64,000 nucleotides of DNA, taken from NCBI GenBank assembly GCA_963920705.1, contig OY987230.1, forward strand, positions 2,232,001 through 2,296,000. The letters are read 5' to 3'. Numbering within the stretch: position 1 is the stretch's first letter; every line of letters begins with the position of its first letter. Below are positions 1 through 11,103 of the stretch, one piece after another. This DNA is from Odiellus spinosus (taxonomy: Eukaryota; Arthropoda; Arachnida; Opiliones; Phalangiidae). The position numbers and the translations under genes are program-made. The notes under the pieces are model-generated. The model saw only the letters and a list, made by a program, of their open reading frames with translations, did no database searches and was not told where the DNA came from.

Positions 1-764
1 GTTGAAAAACATGGAAAATATGGACAATTCAAAAAACATCTAATATCAAAAAGCGAATTTTTAAAATCTAAAATTTGACTATTTTGATATTGTATGATTT
101 CTTGAATTGGCCATATTTTTCTTGTTTTTCAACGGATTTTCCAAAACTATTGTTTTTTAGATAGACCAAAATTTGGTCTTTCTAGTGGTCTTAATTTTGT
201 CTAAATCGCTTAAAATTCAAAAGTTTTGTGTCCATTTGAATCCAATAATCTTGGATTTTTAAGCGTTTTTGCTTAATTTTAACCAATTTTATATTTGTCA
301 CGTTTTGGCAATTTAGACAAAACCAAAGTCATTCGAGAGAGCAATTAATGGACAGTCTAAATAATAAGAGTTTTCAAAAATCCGTTGAAAAACAAGAAAA
401 ATATGGCCAATTCAAGAAATCATAGAATATCAAAATAGTCAAATTTCAGTTTTTCAAAATTCGCTTTTTGATATTAGATGTTTTTTGAATTGTCCATATT
501 TTCCATGTTTTTCAACGGATTTTTGAAAACTCTTATTATTTAAACTGTCCATTAATTGCTCTTTCGAATGACTTTGGTTTTGTATAAATTGCAAAATTGT
601 GACAAATATAAAATTGGTTAAAATTAAGCAAAAACGCTTAAAAATCCAAGATTATTGGATTCATATGGACACAAAACTTTTGATTTTTAAGCGATTTAGA
701 CAAAATTAAGACCACTCGAAAGACCAAATTTTGGTCTATCTAAAAAACAATAGTTTTGGAAAAT

Positions 765-901
765 CCGTTGAAAAACATGGAAAATAAGGCCAATTCAAGA
801 AATCATAGAATATCAAAATAGTCAAATTTCAGATTTTCAAAATTCGCTTTTTGATATTAGATGTTTTTTGAATTGTCCATATTTTCCATGTTTTTCAACG
901 G
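765..901. repeat. Chimeric P with ATGG-type ends on both arms
   Basis: The left end is AACATGGAAAATAAGGCC, an ATGG-type terminus joined to a P- interior, and the right arm ends CCATATTTTCCATG. The centre (ATAGTCAAATTT) marks it as P-. The left end has therefore been replaced over roughly 10-20 bp. A matching chimera at 2680-2816 is its higher-order copy. Confidence 0.8.
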
Positions 902-1103
902 ATTTTTGAAAACTCTTATTATTTAAACTGTCCATTAATTGCTCTTTCGAATGACTTTGGTTTTGTCTAAATTGCAAAATTGTGACAAATATAAAATTGG
1001 TTAAAATTAAGCAAAAACGCTTAAAAATCCAAGATTATTGGATTCAAATGGACACAACACTTTTGATTTTTAAGCGATTTAAACAAAATTAAGACCACTC
1101 AAA

Positions 1104-1120
1104 AGACCAAATTTTGGTCT
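1104..1120. repeat. 17-bp perfect palindrome in the B arm (B1 form)
   Basis: AGACCAAATTTTGGTCT has 8-bp perfect arms around a single central base. It recurs in the B arm of many L cassettes in both orientations. In other monomers it is replaced by the B2 form (GAGCAAATATTGGTCT in L+), which breaks the symmetry and makes the B arm resemble the A arm (GAGCAATTAATGGAC). Such a dyad is a possible protein-binding site, but nothing in the sequence identifies a protein. Confidence 0.8.
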
Positions 1121-1147
1121 ATCTAAAAAACAAGAGTTTTGGAAAAT

Positions 1148-1284
1148 CCGTTGAAAAACATGGAAAATTTGGACAATTCAAAAAACATCTAATATCAAAA
1201 AGCGAATTTTGAAAATCTGAAATTTGACTATTTTGATATTCTATGATTTCTTGAATTGTCCACATTTTTCTTGTTTTTCAACGG
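1148..1284. repeat. Cassette P: 137-bp foldback
   Basis: The cassette begins CCGTTGAAAAAC and ends with the exact inverse GTTTTTCAACGG. The arms are about 56 bp and can be aligned with a few mismatches and one 1-nt gap around an asymmetric spacer of about 24 bp (GAATTTTGAAAATCTG and neighbours). The most diagnostic difference between the arms is ATGG in one and AAGA in the other, next to the terminal 12-mer. Orientation can be scored from these arms or from the spacer. About half of the 167 copies in the window read each way. The terminal inverted sequences resemble a MITE, but the flanks are also mutually inverted and no target-site duplication can be defined, so an origin by transposition is not supported. 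Confidence 0.93.
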
Positions 1285-1530
1285 ATTTTCGAAAACTCTT
1301 ATTATTTAGACTGTCCATTAATTGCTCTTTCGAATGACTTTGGTTTTGTCTAAATTGCAAAATTGTGACAAATATAAAATTGGTTAAAATTAAGCAAAAA
1401 CGCTTAAAAATCCAAGATTATTGGATTCAAATGGACACAAAACTTTTGAATTTTAAGCGATTTAGACAAAATTAAGACCACTCGAAAGAGCAAATATTGG
1501 TCTATCTAAAAAACAATAGTTTTGGAAAAT
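1285..1530. repeat. Cassette L: 246-bp diverged foldback with arms A and B
   Basis: The outer arms, A on the left here and B on the right, are about 73 bp. Over a 51-bp stretch (AGACTGTCC... against the inverse of ...GGTCTATCT) I count 39 matches, about 76%. Both arms keep TTTCGA and TTTTGTCTAAAT. The inner part is not clearly symmetric except at the centre, which holds two adjacent small hairpins. Alternative states recur at fixed sites: GCAAAATTGTGAC or GCCAAAACGTGAC, TTTGAATTTTAAG or TTTGATTTTTAAG, and two forms of the B arm. L occurs in both orientations (86 plus, 81 minus by my count). Confidence 0.92.
1390..1425. repeat. Twin mini-hairpins at the centre of L
   Basis: TTAAGC (1390-1395) pairs with GCTTAA (1402-1407) around a 6-nt loop. 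It is followed at once by TCCAA (1411-1415) and TTGGA (1421-1425) around a 5-nt loop. The pair sits at the dyad centre of L and is conserved in nearly every monomer in either orientation. Departures are rare: an AAAATTGCTT form near 19770, CCAAAACGC forms near 55380, 57294 and 60740, and AATTCAAGATAATTGG near 28971, 30503, 32035 and 48884. Stems this short are weak. Their conservation may only reflect homogenisation of the array. Confidence 0.75.
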
Positions 1531-1915
1531 CCGTAGAAAAACATGGAAAATATGGACAATTCAAAAAACATCTAATATCAAAAAGCGAATTTTGAAAATC
1601 TGAAATTTGACTATTTTGATATTCTATGATTTCTTGAATTGGCCATATTTTTCTTGTTTTTCAACGGATTTTTGAAAACTCTTATTATTTAGACTGTCCA
1701 TTAATTGCTCTTTCGAATGACTTTGGTTTTGGCTAAATTGCAAAATTGTGACAAATATAAAATTGGTTAAAATTAAGCAAAAACGCTTAAAAATCCAAGA
1801 TTATTGGATTCAAATGGACACAAAACTTTTGAATTTTAAGCGATTTAGACAAAATTAAGACCACTCGAAAGACCAAATTTTGGTCTATCTAAAAAACAAG
1901 AGTTTTGGAAAATCC

Positions 1916-3215
1916 GTTGAAAAACATGGAAAATATAGACAATTCAAAAAACATCTAATATCAAAAAGCGAATTTTTAAAATCTGAAATTTGACTATTTT
2001 GATATTGTATGATTTCTTGAATTGGCCATATTTTTCTTGTTTTTCAACGGATTTTCCAAAACTATTGTTTTTTAGATAGACCAAAATTTGGTCTTTCTAG
2101 TGGTCTTAATTTTGTCTAAATCGCTTAAAATTCAAAAGTTTTGTGTCCATTTGAATCCAATAATCTTGGATTTTTAAGCGTTTTTGCTTAATTTTAACCA
2201 ATTTTATATTTGTCACGTTTTGGCAATTTAGACAAAACCAAAGTTATTCGAGAGAGCAATTAATGGACAGTCTAAATAATAAGAGTTTTCAAAAATCCGT
2301 TGAAAAACAAGAAAAATATGGCCAATTCAAGAAATCATAGAATATCAAAATAGTCAAATTTCAGATTTTCAAAATTCGCTTTTTGATATTAGATGTTTTT
2401 TGAATTGTCCATATTTTCCATGTTTTTCAACGGATTTTTGAAAACTCTTATTATTTAAACTGTCCATTAATTGCTCTTTCGAATGACTTTGGTTTTGTAT
2501 AAATTGCAAAATTGAGACAAATATAAAATTGGTTAAAATTAAGCAAAAACGCTTAAAAATCCAAGATTATTGGATTCAAATGGACGCAAAACTTTTGATT
2601 TTTAAGCGATTTAGACAAAATTAAGACCACTCGAAAGACCAAATTTTGGTCTATCTAAAAAACAAGAGTTTTGGAAAATCCGTTGAAAAACATGGAAAAT
2701 AAGGCCAATTCAAGAAATCATAGAATATCAAAATAGTCAAATTTCAGATTTTCAAAATTCGCTTTTTGATATTAGATGTTTTTTGAATTGTCCATATTTT
2801 CCATGTTTTTCAACGGATTTTTGAAAACTCTTATTATTTAAACTGTCCATTAATTGCTCTTTCGAATGAGTTTGGTTTTGTCTAAATTGCAAAATTGTGA
2901 CAAATATAAAATTGGTTAAAATTAAGCAAAAACGCTTAAAAATCCAAGATTATTGGATTCAAATGGACACAACACTTTTGATTTTTAAGCGATTTAGACA
3001 AAATTAAGACCACTCGAAAGACCAAATTTTGGTCTATCTAAAAAACAAGAGTTTTGGAAAATCCGTTGAAAAACATGGAAAATATGGACAATTCAAAAAA
3101 CATCTAATATCAAAAAGCGAATTTTGAAAATCTGAAATTTGACTATTTTGATATTCTATGATTTCTTGAATTGGCCATATTTTTCTTGTTTTTCAACGGA
3201 TTTTTGAAAACTCTT
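1916..3215. repeat. 5-monomer higher-order unit, second copy
   Basis: This is the copy of 1-1300 at an offset of exactly 1915 bp. It shares the private variants listed for that copy and differs by scattered substitutions (for example AAATTGAGAC near 2513 and GGACGCAAAAC near 2582). The fifth monomer is not shared: it is P+L+ in the first unit and P-L- here, so the duplicated tract is about four monomers. Confidence 0.83.
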
Positions 3216-6200
3216 ATTATTTAGACTGTCCATTAATTGCTCTTTCGAATGTCTTTGGTTTTGTCTAAATTGCCAAAACGTGACAAATATAAAATTGGTT
3301 AAAATTAAGCAAAAACGCTTAAAAATCCAAGATTATTGGATTCAAATGGACACAAAACTTTTGAATTTTAAGCGATTTAGACAAAATTAAGACCACTAGA
3401 AAGACCAAATTTTGGTCTATCTAAAGAACAATAGTTTTGGAAAATCCGTTGAAAAACAAGAAAAATATGGCCAATTCAATAAATCATAGAATATCAAAAT
3501 AGTCAAATTTCAGATTTTCAAAATTCGCTTTTTGATATTAGATGTTTTTTGAATTGTCCATATTTTCCATGTTTTTCAACGGATTTTCCAAAACTCTTGA
3601 TTTTCAGATAGACCAATATTTGCTCTTTCGAGTGGTCTTAATTTTGTCTAAATCGCTTAAAAATCAAAAGTTTTGTGTCCATTTGAATCCAATAATCTTG
3701 GATTTTTAAGCGTTTTTGCTTAATTTTAACCAATTTTATATTTGTCACAATTTTGCAATTTAGACAAAAACAAAGTCAATCGAAAGAGCAATTAATGGAC
3801 AGTCTTAATAATAAGAGTTTTCAAAAATCCGTTGAAAAACAAGAAAAATATGGCCAATTCAAAAAACATCTAATATCAAAAAGCGAATTTTGAAAATCTG
3901 AAATTTGACTATTTTGATATTCTATGATTTCTTGAATTGTCCACATTTTTCTTGTTTTTCAACGGATTTTTGAAAACTCTTATTATTTAGACTGTCCATT
4001 AATTGCTCTTTCGAATGACTTTGGTTTTGTCTAAATTGCCAAAACGTGACAAATATAAAATTGGTTAAAATTAAGCAAAAACGCTTAAAAATCCAAGATT
4101 ATTGGATTCAAATGGACACAAAACTTTTGAATTTTAAGCGATTTAGACAAAATTAAGACCACTCGAAAGACCAAATTTTGGTCTATCTAAAAAACAATAG
4201 TTTTGGAAAATCCGTTGAAAAACAAGAAAAATATGGCCAATTCAAGAAATCATACAATATCAAAATAGTCAAATTTCAGATTTTAAAAATTCGCTTTTTG
4301 ATATTAGATGTTTTTTGAATTGTCCATATTTTCCATGTTTTTCAACGGATTTTCCAAAACTCTTGTTTTTTAGATAGACCAAAATTTGGTCTTTCGAGTG
4401 GTCTTAATTTTGTCTAAATCGCTTAAAATTCAAAAGTTTTATGTCCATTTCAATCCAATAATCTTGGATTTTTAAGCGTTTTTGCTTAATTTTAACCAAT
4501 TTTATATTTGTCACGTTTTGGCAATTTAGACAAAACCAAAGTCATTCGAAAGAGCAATTAATGGACAGTCTAAATAATAAGAGTTTTCAAAAATCCGTTG
4601 AAAAACAAGAAAAATATGGCCAATTCAAGAAATCATAGAATATCAAAATAGTCAAATTTCAGATTTTCAAAATTCGCTTTTTGATATTAGATGTTTTTTG
4701 AATTGTCCATATTTTCCATGTTTTTCAACGGATTTTCCAAAACTCTTGTTTTTTAGATAGACCAAAATTTGGTCTTTTGAGTGGTCTTAATTTTGTCTAA
4801 ATCGCTAAAAATCAAAAGTTTTGTGTCCATTTGAATCCAATAATCTTGGATTTTTAAGCGTTTTTGCTTAATTTTAACCAATTTTATATTTGTCACAATT
4901 TTGCAATTTAGACAAAACCAAAGTCATTCGAAAGAGCAATTAATGGACAGTTTAAATAATAAGAGTTTTCAAAAATCCGTTGAAAAACATGGAAAATATG
5001 GACAATTCAAAAAACATCTAATATCAAAAAGCGAATTTTGAAAATCTGAAATTTGACTATTTTGATATTCTATGATTTCTTGAATTGGCCATATTTTCCA
5101 TGTTTTTCAACGGATTTTCCAAAACTCTTGTTTTTAAGATAGACCAAAATTTGGTCTTTCGAGTGGTCTTAATTTTGTCTAAATCGCTTAAAAATCAAAA
5201 GTTTTGTGTCCATTTGAATCCAATAATCTTGGATTTTTAAGCGTTTTTGCTTAATTTTAACCAATTTTATATTTGTCACAATTTTGCAATTTAGACAAAA
5301 CCAAAATCATTCGAAAGAGCAATTAATGGACAGTTTAAATAATAAGAGTTTTCAAAAATCCGTTGAAAAACATGGAAAATATGGACAATTCAAAAAACAT
5401 CTAATATCAAAAAGGGAATTTGGAAATCTGAAATTTGACTATTTTGATATTCTATGATTTCTTGAATTGGCCATATTTTTCTTGTTTTTCAACGGATTTT
5501 TGAAAACTCTTATTATTTAGACTGTCCATTAATTGCTCTTTCGAATGACTTTGGTTTTGTCTAAATTGCCAAAAAGTGACAAATATAAAATTGGTTAAAA
5601 TTAAGCAAAAACGCTTAAAAATCCAAGATTATTGGATTCAAATGGACACAAAACTTTTGATTTTTAAGCGATTTAGACAAAATTAAGACCACTCGAAAGA
5701 CCAAATTTTGGTCTATCTAAAAAACAAGAGTTTTGGAAAATCCGTTGAAAAACAAGAAAAATATGGCCAATTCAAGAAATCATACAATATCAAAATAGTC
5801 AAATTTCAGATTTTCAAAATTCGCTTTTTGATATTAGATGTTTTTTGAATTGTCCATATTTTCCATGTTTTTCAACGGATTTTTGAAAACTCTTATTATT
5901 TAAACTGTCCATTAATTGCTCTTTCGAATGACTTTGGTTTTGTCTAAATTACAAAATTGTGACAAATATAAAATTGGTTAAAATTAAGCAAAAACGCTTA
6001 AAAATCCAAGATTATTGGATTCAAATGGACACAAAACTTTTGATTTTTAAGCGATTTAGACAAAATTAAGACCACTCGAAAGCGCAAATATTGGTCTATC
6101 TAAAAAACAAGAGTTTTGGAAAATCCGTTGAAAAACATGGAAAATATGGACAATTCAAAAAACATCTAATATCAAAAAGCGAATTTTGAAAATCTGAAAT

Positions 6201-7276
6201 TTGACTATTTTGATATTGTATGATTTCTTGAATTGGCCATATTTTTCTTGTTTTTCAACGGATTTTCCAAAACTATTGTTTTTTAGATAGACCAAAATTT
6301 GGTCTTTCGAGTGGTCTTAATTTTGTCTAAATCGCTTAAAATTCAAAAGTTTTGTGTCCATTTGAATCCAATAATCTTGGATTTTTAAGCGTTTTTGCTT
6401 AATTTTAACCAATTTTATATTTGTCACAATTTTGCAATTTAGACAAAACCAAAGTCATTCGAAAGAGCAATTAATGGACAGTCTAAATAATAAGTGTTTT
6501 CAAAAATCCGTTGAAAAACAAGAAAAATATGGCCAATTCAAGAAATCATACAATATCAAAATAGTCAAATTTCAGATTTTCAAAATTCGCTTTTTGATAT
6601 TAGATGTTTTTTGAATTGTCCATATTTTCCATGTTTTTCAACGGATTTTTGAAAACTCTTATTATTAAGACTGTCCATTAATTGCTCTTTCGAATGACTT
6701 TGTTTTTGTCTAAATTGCAAAATTGTGACAAATATAAAATTGGTTAAAATTAAGCAAAAACGCTTAAAAATCCAAGATTATTGGATTCAAATGGACACAA
6801 AACTTTTGATGTTTAAGCGATTTAGACAAAATTAAGACCACTCGAAAGAGCAAATATTGGTCTATCTGAAAATCAAGAGTTTTGGAAAATCCGGTGAAAA
6901 ACATGGAAAATATGGACAATTCAAAAAACATCTAATATCAAAAAGCGAATTTTGAAAATCTGAAATTTGACTATTTTGATATTCTATGATTTCTTGAATT
7001 GGCCACATTTTTCTTGTTTTTCAACGGATTTTCCAAAACTATTGTTTTTAAGATAGACCAAAATTTGGTCTTTCGAGTGGTCTTAATTTTGTCTAAATCG
7101 CTTAAAATTCAAAAGTTTTGTGTCCATTTGAATCCAATAATCTTGGATTTTTAAGCGTTTTTGCTTAATTTTAACCAATTTTATATTTGTCACAATTTTG
7201 CAATTTAGACAAAACCAAAGTCATTCGAAAGAGCAATTAATGGACAGTCTAAATAATAAGAGTTTTCAAAAATCCG
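3216..7276. repeat. Mixed monomers without an evident higher-order unit
   Basis: About 10.6 monomers, all of the same family, with codes 4,1,4,4,2,1,3,2,3,2 from 3448. Notable members are a P with both ends of the ATGG type at 4977-5113 and a small deletion variant near 5413-5425 (GGGAATTTGGAAATC). I see no gene, insertion or unique sequence. The PLUS/MINUS alternation near 6129-7276 anticipates the 5-monomer unit that follows. Confidence 0.8.
4977..5113. repeat. Chimeric P+ with ATGG-type ends on both arms
   Basis: The left arm is normal P+ (AACATGGAAAATATGGAC), but the right arm reads GGCCATATTTTCCATG instead of GGCCATATTTTTCTTG. The outer parts of the two arms are thereby made complementary for about 25 bp. 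It is followed by a B arm with CTCTTG, the form usually next to ATGG ends. Confidence 0.8.
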
Positions 7277-9191
7277 TTGAAAAACAAGAAAAATATGGCC
7301 AATTCAAGAAATCATAGAATATAAAAATAGTCAAATTTCAGATTTTCAAAATTCGCTTTTTGATATTAGATGTTTTTTGAATTGTCCATATTTTCCATGT
7401 TTTTCAACGGATTTTTGAAAACTCTTATTATTTAAACTGTCCATTAATTGCTCTTTCGAATGACTTTGGTTTTGTCTAAATTGCAAAATTGTGACAAATA
7501 TAAAATTGGTTAAAATAAAGCAAAAACGCTTAAAAATCCAAGATTATTGGATTCAAATGGACACAAAACTTTTGATTTTTAAGCGATTTAGACAAAATTA
7601 AGACCACTCGAAAGAGCAAATATTGGTCTATCTAAAAATCAAGAGTTTTGGAAAATCCGGTGAAAAACATGGAAAATATGGACAATTCAAAAAACATCTA
7701 ATATCAAAAAGCGAATTTTGAAAATCTGAAATTTGACTATTTTGATATTCTATGATTTCTTGAATTGGCCATATTTTTCTTGTTTTTCAACGGATTTTCC
7801 AAAACTATTGTTTTTTAGATAGAACAAAATTTGGTCTTTCGAGTGGTCTTAATTTTGTCTAAATCGCTTAAAATTCAAAAGTTTTGTGTCCATTTGAATC
7901 CAATAATCTTGTTTTTTTAAGCGTTTTTGCTTAATTTTAACCAATTTTATATTTGTCACAATTTTGCAATTTAGACAAAACCAAAGTCATTCGAAAGAGC
8001 AATTAATGGACAGTCTAAATAATAAGAGTTTTCAAAAATCCGTTGAAAAACAAGAAAAATATGGCCAATTCAAGAAATCATAGAATATCAAAATAGTCAA
8101 ATTTCAGATTTTCAAAATTCGCTTTTTGATATTAGATGTTTTTTGAATTGTCCATATTTTCCATGTTTTTCAACGGATTTTCCAAAACTCTTGATTTTCA
8201 GATAGACCAATATTTGCTCTTTCGAGTGGTCTTAATTTTGTCTAAATCGCTTAAAAATCAAAAGTTTTGTGTCCATTTGAATCCAATAATCTTGGATTTT
8301 TAAGCGTTTTTGCTTAATTTTAACCAATTTTATATTTGTCACAATTTTGCAATTTAGACAAAAACAAAGTCATTCGAAAGAGCAATTAATGGACAGTCTT
8401 AAAAATAAGAGTTTTCAAAAATCCGTTGAAAAACAAGAAAAATATGGCCAATTCAAAAAACATCTAATATCAAAAAGCGAATTTTGAAAATCTGAAATTT
8501 GACTATTTTGATATTCTATGATTTCTTGAATTGGCCATATTTTTCTTGTTTTTCAACGGATTTTTGAAAACTCTTATTATTTAGACTGTCCATTAATTGC
8601 TCTTTCGAATGACTTTGGTTTTGTCTAAATTGCAAAATTGTGACAAATATAAAATTGGTTAAAATTAAGCAAAAACGCTTAAAAATCCAAGATTATTGGA
8701 TTCAAATGGACACAAAACTTTTGAATTTTAAGCGATTTAGACAAAATTAAGACCACTCGAAAGAGCAAATATTGGTCTATCTAAAAAACAAGAGTTTTGG
8801 AAAATCCGTTGAAAAACATGGAAAATATGGACAATTCAAAAAACATCTAATATCAAAAAGCGAATTTTGAAAATCTGAAATTTGACTATTTTGATATTCT
8901 ATGATTTTTTGAATTGGCCACATTTTTGTTGTTTTTCAACGGATTTTCCAAAACTATTGTTTTTAAGATAGACCAAAATTTGGTCTTTCGAGTGGTCTTA
9001 ATTTTGTCTAAATCGCTTAAAATTCAAAAGTTTTGTGTCCATTTGAATCCAATAATCTTGGATTTTTAAGCGTTTTTGCTTAATTTTAACCAATTTTATA
9101 TTTGTCACAATTTTGCAATTTAGACAAAACCAAAGTCATTCGAAAGAGCAATTAATGGACAGTCTAAATAATAAGAGTTTTCAAAAATCCG
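7277..9191. repeat. 5-monomer higher-order unit, first copy
   Basis: Monomers with codes 3,2,4,1,2. Markers shared with the next unit are GGTTAAAATAAAGC (7509 and 9424), the AATCCGGTGAAAAAC variant (about 7652 and 9567), CTCTTGATTTTCAG (about 8189 and 10104) and CAGTCTTAAAAATAAG (about 8394 and 10308). The offset is 1915 bp until two 1-bp deletions in the second copy. Confidence 0.85.
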
Positions 9192-11103
9192 TTGAAAAAC
9201 AAGAAAAATATGGCCAATTCAAGAAATCATAGAATATCAAAATAGTCAAATTTCAGATTTTCAAAATTCGCTTTTTGATATTAGATGTTTTTTGAATTGT
9301 CCATATTTTCCATGTTTTTCAACGGATTTTTGAAAACTCTTATTATTTAAACTGTCCATTAATTGCTCTTTCGAATGACTTTGGTTTTGTCTAAATTGCA
9401 AAATTGTGACAAATATAAAATTGGTTAAAATAAAGCAAAAACGCTTAAAAATCCAAGATTATTGGATTCAAATGGACACAAAACTTTTGATTTTTAAGCG
9501 ATTTAGACAAAATTAAGACCACTCGAAAGAGCAAATATTGGTCTATCTGAAAATCAAGAGTTTTGGAAAATCCGGTGAAAAACATGGAAAATATGGACAA
9601 TTCAAAAAACATCTAATATCAAAAAGCGAATTTTGAAAATCTGAAATTTGACTATTTTGATATTCTATGATTTCTTGAATTGGCCATATTTTTTTTGTTT
9701 TTCAACGGATTTTCCAAAACTATTGTTTTTTAGATAGACCAAAATTTGGTCTTTCGAGTGGTCTTAATTTTGTCTAAATCGCTTAAAATTCAAAAGTTTT
9801 GTGTCCATTTGAATCCAATAATCTTGGATTTTTAAGCGTTTTTGCTTAATTTTAACCAATTTTATATTTGTCACAATTTTGCAATTTAGACAAAACCAAA
9901 GTCATTCGAAAGAGCAATTAATGGGCAGTCTAAATAATAAGAGTTTTCAAAAATCCGTTGAAAAACAAGAAAAATATGGCCAATTCAAGAAATCATAGAA
10001 TATCAAAATAGTCAAATTTCAGATTTTCAAAATTCGCTTTTTGATATTAGATGTTTTTTGAATTGTCCATATTTTCCATGTTTTTCAACGGATTTTCCAA
10101 AACTCTTGATTTTCAGATAGACCAATATTTGCTCTTTCGAGTGGTCTTAATTTTGTCTAAATCGCTTAAAAATCAAAAGTTTTGTGTCATTTGAATCCAA
10201 TAATCTTGGATTTTTAAGCGTTTTTGCTTAATTTTAACCAATTTTATATTTGTCACAATTTGCAATTTAGACAAAAACAAAGTCATTCGAAAGAGCAATT
10301 AATGGACAGTCTTAAAAATAAGAGTTTTCAAAAATCCGTTGAAAAACAAGAAAAATATGGCCAATTCAAAAAACATCTAATATCAAAAAGCGAATTTTGA
10401 AAATCTGAAATTTGACTATTTTGATATTCTATGATTTCTTGAATTGTCCACATTTTTCTTGTTTTTCAACGGATTTTTGAAAACTCTTATTATTTAGACT
10501 GTCCATTAATTGCTCTTTCGAATGACTTTGGTTTTGTCTAAATTGCAAAATTGTGACAAATATAAAATTGTTTAAAATTAAGCAAAAACGCTTAAAAATC
10601 CAAGATTATTGGATTCAAATGGACACAAAACTTTTGATTTTTAAGCGATTTAGACAAAATCAAGACCACTCGAAAGAGCAAATATTGGTCTATCTGAAAA
10701 TCAAGAGTTTTGGAAAATCCGGTGAAAAACATGGAAAATATGGACAATTCAAAAAACATCTAATATCAAAAAGCGAATTTTGAAAATCTGAAATTTGACT
10801 ATTTTGATATTCTATGATTTCTTGAATTGGCCATATTTTTCTTGTTTTTCAACGGATTTTCCAAAACTATTGTTTTTTAGATAGACCAAAATTTGGTCTT
10901 TCGAGTGGTCTTAATTTTGTCTAAATCGCTTAAAATTCAAAAGTTTTGTGTCCATTTGAATCCAATAATCTTGGATTTTTAAGCGTTTTTGCTTAATTTT
11001 AACCAATTTTATATTTGTCACAATTTTGCAATTTAGACAAAACCAAAGTCATTCGAAAGAGCAATTAATGGACAGTCTAAATAATAAGAGTTTTCAAAAA
11101 TCC
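9192..11103. repeat. 5-monomer higher-order unit, second copy
   Basis: Codes 3,2,4,1,2 again, matching 7277-9191 and its private variants. Two 1-bp deletions (GTGTCATTTGAATCC near 10186 and CACAATTTGCAATTT near 10255) shorten it slightly. The last monomer carries AATCAAGACCACTC in place of AATTAAGACC, which removes a stop codon and opens a short spurious frame at 10553-10783. Confidence 0.83.

Larger units (their letters stand above)
1..1300. repeat. 5-monomer higher-order unit, first copy
   Basis: The orientation codes of monomers 1-4 (2,3,3,1) are repeated by monomers 6-9. Private variants recur 1915 bp later (5 x 383): TCTTTCTAGTGG at about 176 and 2091, TTCGAGAGAGC at 333 and 2248, TTTTGTATAAATTG near 590 and 2505, and the chimeric AACATGGAAAATAAGG at about 772 and 2687. 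Similarity falls off after about 1300, where an L cassette differs. Confidence 0.85.
1148..1530. repeat. Representative 383-bp monomer (P+ L+)
   Basis: One full period, given as a reference unit. P runs 1148-1284 and L runs 1285-1530, after which the next CCG begins the following P. The approximate symmetry centre of P is near 1216 and that of L near 1408, about 192 bp apart, so centres fall almost evenly at half-period spacing through the array. The monomer is strongly A/T-biased with many A and T runs. CpG is confined to a few fixed places: the cassette ends, the AGCG and ACGC motifs, and the TCGA in each L arm. The unit length is close to two nucleosome repeats, which is common among satellites. 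That comparison is inference, not something the sequence proves. Confidence 0.95.

Noticed and set aside
1148-1284. P cassette as a MITE or foldback transposon inserted into a satellite
   Set aside because: It has terminal inverted repeats, but it occupies the same site in all 167 monomers, has no identifiable target duplication, and its flanks are themselves mutually inverted. An ancient origin of that kind is possible but not supported here.
1329-1345. CENP-B-box-like match in the A arm (TTTCGAATGACTTTGGT)
   Set aside because: It keeps TTCG, the spaced A and the final GG of the NTTCGNNNNANNCGGGN consensus but lacks the CG of CGGG. The B arm does not match. In AT-rich DNA repeated 167 times this partial match is weak evidence.
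1366-1380. TATA-box-like ACAAATATAAAATTG in each L
   Set aside because: AT-rich sequence gives such matches by chance. There is no downstream gene and no start-site context, and the motif points both ways because L is found in both orientations.
6432-6614. Open frame of 60 codons on the plus strand
   Set aside because: It starts at a TTG inside L and lies wholly in satellite sequence. It is open only because this P has CATAC where most copies have the stop-containing CATAG. There is no ribosome-binding context, no domain and no conservation of the frame among 167 monomers.
10553-10783. Open frame of 76 codons on the plus strand
   Set aside because: A GTG-start frame through L+ that normally ends at TAA in CAAAATTAAGACC. 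A T-to-C change (AATCAAGACC) removes the stop in this monomer only. The predicted product is lysine- and glutamine-rich, as expected of AT-rich noncoding DNA.
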